Shown here one piece after another: positions 15,165 through 21,923 of a stretch of DNA of 23,520 bases. The notes beneath the pieces are model-generated. The model searched no databases and was not told the DNA's origin. It saw only the letters and a list, made by a program, of their open reading frames with translations. The DNA is from an uncultured Spirochaetales bacterium (lineage in GTDB: Bacteria; Spirochaetota; Spirochaetia; Sphaerochaetales; Sphaerochaetaceae). Location of the stretch: positions 1-23,520 of the forward strand of contig CASEZU010000096.1 of NCBI GenBank assembly GCA_949292445.1. The letters run 5' to 3'. A program made the translations under genes and the position numbers. Every line of letters begins with the position of its first letter. Within the stretch, counting starts at the first letter, position 1.

Positions 15165-15810
15165 CCTGCATCTCCCTGATTTTCCTCAGTTCTGACTCGA
15201 TGGCTTCATTGCGTTCCATAGCCTCGAATTCGTTTGTCTCTGCCGCTTCCTGGTCTGCCATCCAGGCCTCGGCTTCCCACTTTTCTATCCTCTCATCAAG
15301 CTCATCCATCCTGACAGCCCAGTCATTGTCCCTGCTTCTGCGTATGGCCTCATTTGCCCTGAGGCGTTCCTTCGCACCGCGTGCTCTTGCCTTTAGCTCT
15401 GCTGACTTTGCCTTCATCTCCTTCAGCCTTTTCCCGACATTGTCTTCAGTGCTGCGGAGGGATGTGATCACTGCATCCAGCGCGGCTGCGGCCTTTTCAT
15501 CACCGTCCTTCATCCTCTCCATTCCGATTTTCTCGGCTATGGCCTCTCTCGCAAGGTCATCCCTGCCGTTCCTGACAGCCAGCCGGGCTCTGTCTTCCCA
15601 TCTTACGATCGCGGCGCTCTCTCTGCTGATCTGTCTTTCCAGATCCTCTTTCTCCGCAGTCTTCTCCCTGATGGTCTTCTCCAGGTCCTTGCCCGCTTCC
15701 TCGAGACGGCGTATGGCGAGATCCGTCATTTTCTCCGGGTCCTCGGCCTTGTCGAGTACTGAGTGCACATTTGATGAGATTATGTCTCCGATTCTTCTGA
15801 GTGCGTTCAT
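15157..15810 (-). CDS. PspA/IM30 family protein (copy 2)
   Basis: A 217-residue coiled-coil PspA paralogue of copy 1. It shares the N-terminal amphipathic helix ('MNALRRIGDIISSNVHSVL'), the signature 'DKAEDPEKM' and 'GRDDLAREAIAEK', but differs through much of the rest, with an Ala/Arg/Lys-rich stretch around 130-155. I chose ATG 15810 because AAGGAG sits six bases before it and the sigma-54 promoter gives a start near 15822; the frame is open to an ATG at 15849, which overlaps the promoter itself and cannot be used from this message. It heads the two-gene operon with the short pspC. Copies 1 and 2 are clearly diverged, so this is an old duplication or separate acquisition. Confidence 0.9.
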   Translation of the reverse strand: MNALRRIGDIISSNVHSVLDKAEDPEKMTDLAIRRLEEAGKDLEKTIREKTAEKEDLERQISRESAAIVRWEDRARLAVRNGRDDLAREAIAEKIGMERMKDGDEKAAAALDAVITSLRSTEDNVGKRLKEMKAKSAELKARARGAKERLRANEAIRRSRDNDWAVRMDELDERIEKWEAEAWMADQEAAETNEFEAMERNEAIESELRKIREMQDA

Positions 15811-15832
15811 TATCTGCTCCTTGCCAGTCATA

Positions 15833-15850
15833 TGCACGGAGCGTGCCAAC
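15833..15850 (-). promoter_or_regulatory. Sigma-54 promoter of pspA operon 2
   Basis: Minus-strand TTGGCACGCTCCGTGCA has a perfect -24 element (TTGGCACG) and a GTGCA -12 element. GG at 15847-15846 and GC at 15835-15834 are exactly ten bases apart. With C15834 as -12 the transcript starts near 15822, at the Shine-Dalgarno AAGGAG of pspA2. Confidence 0.88.
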
Positions 15851-15877
15851 TCTGTAATTCTTCCTGTAAACTGTGAT

Positions 15878-15891
15878 TTTCAGGTCTGAAA
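15878..15891. promoter_or_regulatory. 14-bp palindrome upstream of pspA2 (candidate activator site)
   Basis: TTTCAG-GT-CTGAAA is a perfect 6+6 inverted repeat centred about 62 bases upstream of the predicted pspA2 start and about 38 bases beyond its -24 element. That is a plausible place for an upstream activator dimer, but I see no matching copy in front of pspA1. Confidence 0.3.
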
Positions 15892-15937
15892 TGCCTTTGT
15901 GTGGCGTAATTGACCATGCTGCAGGAAAAAGCGCTGA

Positions 15938-15966
15938 TTGAACATACAACTCCTGTCAGCTAGAAT
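15938..15966 (+). promoter_or_regulatory. Sigma-70-type promoter of rsmI
   Basis: TTGAAC (15938-15943), a 17-base spacer and TAGAAT (15961-15966) form a good promoter. Seven bases after the -10 is 15973, the A of the rsmI ATG. No Shine-Dalgarno is present, so a leaderless message is predicted. Confidence 0.65.
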
Positions 15967-15972
15967 CGCTGT

Positions 15973-16686
15973 ATGGACCTGTATATGGTTGCGACCCCGA
16001 TAGGGAATCTTGAGGATATCACATACAGAGCAGTCAGGGTGCTCGGTGAAGTTGATGTGATCGCGTGCGAGGATACGCGGCATACGATGCAGCTTCTCTC
16101 CCACTATGGAATAAAGAAGCGCCTGATAGCCTGCCACGCACATAATGAGGAAGAGAGCTCGAAAGGTATTCTCGATCTTCTGGACAGCGGTCTGAACATA
16201 GCGTACTGCTCCGATGCCGGCACTCCGGGAGTGTCGGACCCGGGAGCAAGGCTTGTCGAGCGCGTGAGAGCTGACGGGAAGCATCGGGTGATACCTGTTC
16301 CGGGGGCTTCCGCTGTTATATCGCTTGTATCCGCTGCCGGAAATATCGGGAAGAGCTTTACATTCGAGGGGTTTCTTTCTCCGAAGAAGGGGAGGAGGAC
16401 AAAGCGGCTTGAGGCTCTCTTCGCCGCAGGCGGAGCCTTCGTGATCTACGAGTCCCCGTTCAGGATTGTCAGGACGCTTGAGGATATAATGAGTGTGGAT
16501 GCGCATTGCCGCATCGTGCTGGGGCGTGAGCTGACAAAGGCATATGAGGAGATAATCACAGGCAGCGCGGAGGAAGTCATAGCACAGCTCAAGGCAAAGG
16601 ACAGGGTCAGGGGGGAGTTCGCGGTGATAGTCGTTCCGGAGGCAGATGATGATAACGGTGAAGAAGATACGGAGCCTGAAGCCTAG
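15973..16686 (+). CDS. rsmI: 16S rRNA (cytidine(1402)-2'-O)-methyltransferase
   Basis: A 237-residue member of the tetrapyrrole-methylase fold that 2'-O-methylates C1402 of 16S rRNA using S-adenosylmethionine. Signatures are 'ATPIGNLEDIT' at the N-terminus, 'ACEDTRHT', 'CSDAGTPGVSDPG', 'PVPGASAVISLVSAAG' and 'FEGFLSPKKG', all in family order. It is somewhat shorter than E. coli RsmI (286) because the C-terminal extension is missing; an acidic tail ('EADDDNGEEDTEPEA') ends it. The ATG is at the predicted transcription start. The next gene starts inside it, 38 bases before its stop, so the two methyltransferases are co-transcribed and probably coupled. Confidence 0.94.
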   Translation: MDLYMVATPIGNLEDITYRAVRVLGEVDVIACEDTRHTMQLLSHYGIKKRLIACHAHNEEESSKGILDLLDSGLNIAYCSDAGTPGVSDPGARLVERVRADGKHRVIPVPGASAVISLVSAAGNIGKSFTFEGFLSPKKGRRTKRLEALFAAGGAFVIYESPFRIVRTLEDIMSVDAHCRIVLGRELTKAYEEIITGSAEEVIAQLKAKDRVRGEFAVIVVPEADDDNGEEDTEPEA

Positions 16687-17398
16687 GGTTCAGCTCAGGA
16701 AGGCTGCCGATGTCTTTCATGAGGCGAATATCTCCGATACGGAGCCGGGTTATCTAGAGGAGGTCCTTGGCATCATCGTCGCATCCGAACTTGTCGATGA
16801 TGAGGCGGCCGCCAGGCTGAAAGGATTCTTCGGCAAAGGCCGCGGCGTCGGCTATGACGATATCTATTACAATGTGCTGGCAATACTGGGAGACAGCCCC
16901 GCGGACTGGGACAGGCGTACAGAGGACGGGGAGATAGACTGGTCGCAGAGGAGCACAATGCCGCATCGCCTTTTCCTCGACCATCTCCGTTCCCCGTATA
17001 ATGTCGGGGCCATCTTCCGCAATGCCGAGGCCTTCTGCGTCGAGGAGATAATTCTTGCACCGGGAACGGCATCGCCAGAGCATCCGCGTGCCCACAGGAC
17101 ATCGAGAAGCACCGTCGATGCGATACCTTGGCGGGAAGGGGAGCTGGACACGATTCCTTCAGGCACCCCTGTCTTCGCGCTTGAACTCGGAGGAAGCGAC
17201 ATAAAGACCTTCGATTTCCCTGAGAACGGTGTATGCATCATCGGTTCGGAGGAGACAGGCATAACAGCAGAGGCCAGAGCCCTTGCAGAATCATCGGCGG
17301 GAATTGTCTCCATACCGCAGTTCGGTGCCAAGGGGTCGATCAATGTGGCCTCCGCTGCGGCAATCCTCTTATATGAATGGATGGAGAGAGGGCTCTGA
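16649..17398 (+). CDS. SpoU/TrmH-family RNA 2'-O-methyltransferase
   Basis: About 249 residues. The C-terminal SPOUT domain has all three SpoU motifs: motif 1 'RSPYNVGAIFRNAEAF', motif 2 'VCIIGSEETGIT' and motif 3 'SIPQFGAKGSINVASAAAILLYE', which build the knotted S-adenosylmethionine site. The N-terminal 110 residues are helical and acidic and not a standard L30-like substrate domain; I cannot assign the RNA target. Start: GGAGG at 16638-16642 favours ATG 16649; ATG 16646 is one codon earlier. It overlaps the end of rsmI in another frame, suggesting both RNA-modifying enzymes are made together. Its stop is directly next to that of the convergent lon-like gene. Confidence 0.88.
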   Translation: MITVKKIRSLKPRVQLRKAADVFHEANISDTEPGYLEEVLGIIVASELVDDEAAARLKGFFGKGRGVGYDDIYYNVLAILGDSPADWDRRTEDGEIDWSQRSTMPHRLFLDHLRSPYNVGAIFRNAEAFCVEEIILAPGTASPEHPRAHRTSRSTVDAIPWREGELDTIPSGTPVFALELGGSDIKTFDFPENGVCIIGSEETGITAEARALAESSAGIVSIPQFGAKGSINVASAAAILLYEWMERGL

Positions 17399-19285
17399 TC
17401 AGCCCTTCTCCTGGCTGTAGCGGCAAAGGCTTCTAAGTCCGTCCTCGACTTTCCTGTTGAATGAGGGAAGGGGGAAGGATCCCTTCCTGTCACGCTGTCC
17501 GCTCCTCATTCCGGTAAGGAGCTCAATGCCCTCATCAACCTCTGATATTGCCCAGATATGGAAGCATCCTGAGTCCATCGCATCTTCTATCCGCCTTGGA
17601 AGTATGAGTGAGGAGATGTTCTGCACCGGAATCATGACGCCCTGTGTTCCTGTAAGTCCGGATACGGAGCATGCGTTGAAGAATCCCTGTATCTTCTCGT
17701 TTATACCGCCCACCGGCTGCAGTGCTCCCATCTGGCTGACGGAGCCTGTCACGGCAATGTCCTGCCTCAGCGGTATTCCTGATATGGCAGAGAGGAGTGC
17801 ATAGAGCTCCCCGAGCGATGCACTGTCGCCATCAACCTCAGCATAGCTCTGCTCAAAGCATATGCCGGCATAAAGCGAAAGCGGGAATGTCTGGGCATAG
17901 CGGTGGCGCAGATAACCTTCGAGTATCAGCAGGCCCTTGTCGTGGATACCTCCTGAGAGGCCGGCCTCGTGCTCTATGTTGACGATTCCCTCGCTTCCCG
18001 GTGCCACTGTCGCTGATATAACGGCGGGAGTTCCGAAAGAGGACACGCCGCGGTCCATGACGGCAAGGCCGTTGACGATTCCGACCTTCGATCCCGAGAG
18101 CGATATGACCATCTCTCCCTTTCTTATCTCGTCATTGATGTTCTCTTCCGAGAGGGAGGCATGCCAGTCGCGGCGGAAGAGCACCTTTTCCACATCATCA
18201 GCTGAGATCATCCGCTTCCCTTCCGCCGCAGCCTGGAGGTTCGCTTCTTCCAGGAGGTCTCCCAGAAGAGAGAGCTCCGTCGTCAGCTTTTCCCTGTCCT
18301 CCGCGAGCCATGATGAGTATCTCAGCATCTCCGTGAAAGCTCCGCCGTCGGCTTTCAGGAAATCCCTGCCGGCAGCCTTCAGGTATCTGACAGTACCTTT
18401 CATGTTCTCCTCATTCCGCGGCATTGTGTAGTCGAATTCAGGGGCGATGCGGAAGTACCTGGTGAACTTCTCATCTTTTTCTATCAGCCTGTTGTAGGTG
18501 TCCTCTGTCCCGATGAGGATTATCTTTGTCAGGAGCGGGATCGGGTCGGGACGGATCATTCCGATCATCTCGCCCGGGACGGATGCGGAGGAGAGCGAAC
18601 GCTGCGTCATTTCCAGGTATCTCTTCAGGGTCTTCCAGAGCCCTTCATCACCTGTTATTTCCTCGGCGTTCATGATCAGGAATCCGCCGGCTGCCCTCTG
18701 ATACGAACCTATCCTGATTGAGAGGTGCGGGGCAGGTCCGTTTGCCACGAGTCCGAAAAGCGACTGATGGGACGGATGCGTCTCAATTATTGACGTGCGG
18801 CCGGTCTGATTCCCCCTGTCCAGCACGATATTAAGCCTGTAGGCATCCGGTTCCGCTGTGTAGGGAGGAAGGGAGGCGATGAAGGACACAAGACGCGGAT
18901 CATTCCATTTGCCTGTGATTGCTTCTCTTGAAAGCTGTCCCCTGCCGTAAGATATGAGGTCGCTCTGGAAAGCCTGGGCCTCTCCCTTGCCGAACATCAG
19001 GATCCGGATGGACTGGCTGCCTCCTGACCAGGCATATGCCGCATCCCTCATCATCTGGTTTTTCCCCGGCAGCTTTCCTATTTCCTCCATGACTGCCGTA
19101 AGCCTTCCTGAGCCGTCGTCCCCCGATAGGAAGATGTTGTATCCGACCCTGTCTATGGAGAGTCCCAGCCTCAGCAGGCTGATGGCCCTCTCCTGACCTG
19201 TTATGGAGGTGCCTGGCTCTATATCTGAAAAAGAAAATGAAGGAGCCGACAGCCTTAGCTCCTCTGTCCTGAGTTCCCTGATCAT
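17399..19285 (-). CDS. Lon-like serine protease with degenerate AAA domain
   Basis: A 628-residue cytosolic protease. The N-terminal AAA-type region has a Walker A-like loop 'GDDGSGRLT' (55-63) with Arg61 in place of the usual Lys, and a Walker B-like 'GGFLIMNAEEI' with Asn for Asp. The C-terminal Lon proteolytic domain has the catalytic Ser488 in 'DGDSASLG' and Lys531 in 'GGINEKIQGF'; the 43-residue spacing equals that of E. coli Lon (679/722). This matches the AAA_32/Lon_C family, in which Arg in the P loop is usual as I recall and ATP dependence is reduced or absent in some members. Family similarity begins at 'MIRELRTEEL', and a TATAAT lies 10 bases before ATG 19285, so the longer upstream frame to 19330 is not the start. 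Confidence 0.88.
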   Translation of the reverse strand: MIRELRTEELRLSAPSFSFSDIEPGTSITGQERAISLLRLGLSIDRVGYNIFLSGDDGSGRLTAVMEEIGKLPGKNQMMRDAAYAWSGGSQSIRILMFGKGEAQAFQSDLISYGRGQLSREAITGKWNDPRLVSFIASLPPYTAEPDAYRLNIVLDRGNQTGRTSIIETHPSHQSLFGLVANGPAPHLSIRIGSYQRAAGGFLIMNAEEITGDEGLWKTLKRYLEMTQRSLSSASVPGEMIGMIRPDPIPLLTKIILIGTEDTYNRLIEKDEKFTRYFRIAPEFDYTMPRNEENMKGTVRYLKAAGRDFLKADGGAFTEMLRYSSWLAEDREKLTTELSLLGDLLEEANLQAAAEGKRMISADDVEKVLFRRDWHASLSEENINDEIRKGEMVISLSGSKVGIVNGLAVMDRGVSSFGTPAVISATVAPGSEGIVNIEHEAGLSGGIHDKGLLILEGYLRHRYAQTFPLSLYAGICFEQSYAEVDGDSASLGELYALLSAISGIPLRQDIAVTGSVSQMGALQPVGGINEKIQGFFNACSVSGLTGTQGVMIPVQNISSLILPRRIEDAMDSGCFHIWAISEVDEGIELLTGMRSGQRDRKGSFPLPSFNRKVEDGLRSLCRYSQEKG

Positions 19286-19295
19286 TGTTCCGGTG

Positions 19296-19304
19296 ATTAT
19301 ATCA
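19296..19304 (-). promoter_or_regulatory. Extended -10 promoter of the lon-like gene
   Basis: Minus-strand TGA-TATAAT is an extended, perfect -10 hexamer (19301-19296). The predicted start is near 19289, four bases before the ATG at 19285, so the leader is almost nil. A convincing -35 is not seen. Confidence 0.55.
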
Positions 19305-19359
19305 GAATGGCAGGCATTGTGTATCGCCATGATTATGGATTCTTTGGCTGCAAACGGAT

Positions 19360-19365
19360 TATACT
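19360..19365 (+). promoter_or_regulatory. -10 box of the nif3-lspA operon
   Basis: TATACT at 19360-19365 lies seven bases before ATG 19373, which is the predicted transcription start within one base. No clear -35 is seen. No Shine-Dalgarno precedes this ATG. Confidence 0.45.
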
Positions 19366-19372
19366 TTCATAT

Positions 19373-20131
19373 ATGTTCGTAAAGGAATACACGGATGACC
19401 TCTCGAAGAGGCTGATGATGGATTCGTTCCCGTTCGACATCTCCCTCAACGGAGTGCAGATAGGAGCGCCTGACAGAGAGCTGAGGAAGGCTGCCTTCGC
19501 AGTTGATGCCTCGTTCGACACGATCGACAAGGCCGCGGAGGCCGGCGCTGATGTGCTTGTTGTCCACCATGGGCTCTTCTGGGGATCTCCGATTGCCCTG
19601 ACAGGTCCGCATTACCGCAGGGTGAAGAGGGCGATTGACAGCGGCCTCACGCTTTTTGCGGCGCATCTTCCACTCGATGCCCATCCGATGTATGGGAACA
19701 ATGTGCAGATGGCTCTTACGCTTGGGATGCGTGAGTTCGATCCCTTCGGGGACTATAAAGGGGTGAAGATCGGGTTCAAAGGCCATCTTCCTTTCCCGAT
19801 GACCATTCCAGAGATAGCAAGGCTTCTGGGATTCTCTCAGGATTCCGGCATGCAGATCCTCAAGTTCGGATGCGACATGATAGATACCGTCGGGATCATC
19901 TCCGGCGCCGCCGGGGACGATGTGGATCAGGCTGTGAGGGATGGACTTGATCTCTTCATCACCGGTACTGTCGGGCATGAGACATTCCATACCGTGAAGG
20001 AAAATGGAATGAATCTTCTCGCCGGAGGACATTACAGGAGCGAGGTCTTCGGCGTCAGGGCGCTGATGAGGATGACTGAGAAGGAGATGGGGGTGGAATC
20101 CTTCTTCATAGATGCGGAGACCGGGCTTTGA
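19373..20131 (+). CDS. Nif3-like dinuclear metal-centre hexameric protein
   Basis: A 252-residue Nif3/YbgI family protein (usual length about 250). Conserved metal ligands are present: His65-His66 in 'VLVVHHGLFWG', Asp102 in 'AAHLPLDAHP', and near the C-terminus His220 and Glu224 in 'GGHYRSEVFG'. The N-terminal 'NGVQIG' is also typical. Family members form hexameric toroids with two metal ions per subunit; they are sometimes annotated as GTP cyclohydrolase 1 type 2, but the reaction is unsettled. I chose ATG 19373 for family similarity and the promoter; the open frame back to ATG 19307 crosses the promoter. The stop overlaps the TTG start of lspA, so the gene heads the envelope-related operon. 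Confidence 0.9.
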   Translation: MFVKEYTDDLSKRLMMDSFPFDISLNGVQIGAPDRELRKAAFAVDASFDTIDKAAEAGADVLVVHHGLFWGSPIALTGPHYRRVKRAIDSGLTLFAAHLPLDAHPMYGNNVQMALTLGMREFDPFGDYKGVKIGFKGHLPFPMTIPEIARLLGFSQDSGMQILKFGCDMIDTVGIISGAAGDDVDQAVRDGLDLFITGTVGHETFHTVKENGMNLLAGGHYRSEVFGVRALMRMTEKEMGVESFFIDAETGL

Positions 20132-20646
20132 GAGAGAGGCGTTACCTTCCATTCCTGCTGAGTGCTGCTGTCATCATCATCGATCAGGTCTCCAAGGCGC
20201 TCATTGTCCATTTCATTCCGGAGGGATCCGTCGGAAAGAGCCTCATGGGAGGGTTTCTCTGGATCTGCCATGTCCGCAATGATGCTGTTGCATTCTCCCT
20301 CGGAGCGGGACTTCCGGAGTGGGTGAAGTATATTTTCTTCATCGTTCTGCCCATCCTGCTTATGGTCATTCTGTCCTATGCGATAATAGGGCGCAGATTC
20401 GATTCTGAGCTTTCATATGCCGAGAGATGGTGCCTGGCGGGCATCGTCGGAGGCGGAACCGGGAATCTGATAGACAGGATATTCCGTTCTCTCCGTGTCG
20501 TGGACTGGATCTCCACAAACAATTACGGCTGGTTCGGTATGGAGCGTTTTCCGACATACAACATAGCGGATGCCGCTGTGGTCCTGTCAGTCATTTTCCT
20601 GATCATATCTGTTCTATTTTCTGAAAGGAGGAAAAAACATGAATAA
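20128..20646 (+). CDS. lspA: Lipoprotein signal peptidase (signal peptidase II)
   Basis: A 172-residue inner-membrane aspartic protease that cuts the signal peptide of diacylated prolipoproteins. Four hydrophobic spans are visible. The catalytic aspartates are Asp116 in 'GGGTGNLIDR' and Asp148 in 'PTYNIADAAVV'; 'DQVSK' (19-23) is the usual N-terminal motif. The loop usually read as N-x-G-A-A/S-F-S is Asn51-Asp-Ala-Val-Ala-Phe-Ser here, with the glycine changed to alanine, a variation to note. The start is TTG overlapping the nif3 stop (TTGA, 20128-20131), with GGAGA seven bases before; no ATG is available before the conserved region. The stop overlaps the next start by eight bases. Confidence 0.93.
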   Translation: MRERRYLPFLLSAAVIIIDQVSKALIVHFIPEGSVGKSLMGGFLWICHVRNDAVAFSLGAGLPEWVKYIFFIVLPILLMVILSYAIIGRRFDSELSYAERWCLAGIVGGGTGNLIDRIFRSLRVVDWISTNNYGWFGMERFPTYNIADAAVVLSVIFLIISVLFSERRKKHE

Positions 20647-20950
20647 GAAAGGAAAGACAGCAGTCTTCATGCTTATTGCGACACTTTTCAACCTGGTACT
20701 GCTTGTCGTGTTCTTCCTGCTGCTTTTCATCCTGCTCTTCGCGCTCCTTCCCAGCGTATTCCCGTCGGTGATGGATATTTCCGCGATGAGCTTCATACTG
20801 CCGCTTCTCTGGTTCGGCGGTTCCATCTTCCTGTCGTTCTTCACCTATTCAAAGATTGTGAAATGGGCTGTCGTCAAGTTCGATCTGGAGAATCAGCTCG
20901 ACCCTATATTCACCTCAAAGAAATACAGAAGAAAGGAAAAGGGAGAGTGA
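20639..20950 (+). CDS. Small two-span membrane protein next to lspA
   Basis: A 103-residue protein with two hydrophobic helices (about 8-39 and 48-69) and a basic cytosolic C-terminal tail ('SKKYRRKEKGE'). AAGGAGG seven bases before the ATG is the strongest ribosome site in the window. I recall a similar small gene following lspA in treponemes, where it is loosely annotated as a leader-peptide processing enzyme; it has no visible catalytic motif and that name is not supported. It may help LspA or be another inner-membrane factor. Tight coupling (start inside the lspA gene) is the main evidence for a linked role. Confidence 0.75.
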   Translation: MNKKGKTAVFMLIATLFNLVLLVVFFLLLFILLFALLPSVFPSVMDISAMSFILPLLWFGGSIFLSFFTYSKIVKWAVVKFDLENQLDPIFTSKKYRRKEKGE

Positions 20951-20954
20951 GCTC

Positions 20955-21923
20955 TTGCGCTTTGTTCCCATCCGTTCCCTCGAGGATGTCTACTGGTATT
21001 CATTCAATGATGAGCCGATAGCCACCGGCAATCCGTTCCTGACGCCGCGGCTTTCGGATCCTTCGTTTCTGCTTCCTGATGAGACTCCGGATGCCCTCTG
21101 GCATCTTTTCGCCCACACCTGGCAGGGTGTTGAGCATTACACATCGACGTCAGGACTGGAATGGAAGAGGGAGCGTCTTCTTTTCTTTCTTGCCCATTCT
21201 CCGTCCATTTACAAGGAAGGGAGCATTTACTATATGCTCTATGAGGTACATGCGAGGGATCCCCGGAGGAGAGGTGAGAACACATCTTCTTCCCGCATAA
21301 TGCTCACAAGCTCCTCCGATCTTTCCCTCTGGTCAGAGCCGCGCAGGATACTCGACTCTGCGGATATCCCCTCATCTTCCTGGCGGGGCGGCAGGAGAAG
21401 GCTTTTCATGCCTCAGCTCATACAGTGGCAGGGCAGGTACAGGCTTTATTTCGGCGCAGGGGAGGCTAAGATGTATGACAGCGGGGAGAAGACGGCCGCT
21501 ACTCTGATGTGCGCCGAGTCATATTATCTTGAGGGGCCGTATGAGATAGCCGGCAAGCCTGTAATGGTGCCCGATCCTGAGAGCCGGTACCGCAGCCTTG
21601 CAGCCGGATCAGTGCGGATCATCCCCTGTTCCGATGCTGTTGCCGCTGTCAGCTCTCCGCGTTATTACGACAGGGCAGCAGGGCGCTCTAAATCGGTGAT
21701 GCTGCTCTCGCGCAGTGAGGATGGTCTCTCATTCAGCGACTGCGGCGTGATGCAGACCACACCTGATTCAGGCTGGGCTTCCGGGTACATAACCCAGTGC
21801 GACCTGCGCTATAAGGAGAATGAGGAGACATGGTACTGCTATTACTCTGCTGACGGGTATCCTGATCCAAGAATCCCGTTCAGACGTGAGTCGCTGGGTC
21901 TTCTTCTCGGGAGGAAGAGATGA
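20955..21923 (+). CDS. Five-bladed beta-propeller protein, GH43/GH32-like
   Basis: About 322 residues, starting at TTG 20955 (GGGAG about nine bases before it, four bases after the previous stop). The repeat pattern of strands such as 'LWHLFAHTWQGVEHYTSTSG', 'SPSIYKEGSIYYMLYEV', 'MPQLIQWQGRYRLYFGAGE' and the final 'TWYCYYSADGYPDPRI' is that of the GH43/32/68 propeller superfamily, with Pro-x-hydrophobic at blade starts. It has no signal peptide, so it would act in the cytosol on a small sugar or glycan. I cannot place the three catalytic acids with confidence, so it may be a non-hydrolytic relative. The gene lies between lspA-related genes and a dipeptidase; its substrate is unknown. Confidence 0.6.
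   Translation: MRFVPIRSLEDVYWYSFNDEPIATGNPFLTPRLSDPSFLLPDETPDALWHLFAHTWQGVEHYTSTSGLEWKRERLLFFLAHSPSIYKEGSIYYMLYEVHARDPRRRGENTSSSRIMLTSSSDLSLWSEPRRILDSADIPSSSWRGGRRRLFMPQLIQWQGRYRLYFGAGEAKMYDSGEKTAATLMCAESYYLEGPYEIAGKPVMVPDPESRYRSLAAGSVRIIPCSDAVAAVSSPRYYDRAAGRSKSVMLLSRSEDGLSFSDCGVMQTTPDSGWASGYITQCDLRYKENEETWYCYYSADGYPDPRIPFRRESLGLLLGRKR

Noticed and set aside
15811..15849. Upstream in-frame ATG giving PspA2 thirteen more residues
   Set aside because: These codons overlap the sigma-54 promoter itself; AAGGAG supports the start at 15810.
19307..19372. Longer N-terminus of the Nif3-like protein from ATG 19307
   Set aside because: The extra codons cover the -10 box and lack family similarity; the usual length is reached from 19373.
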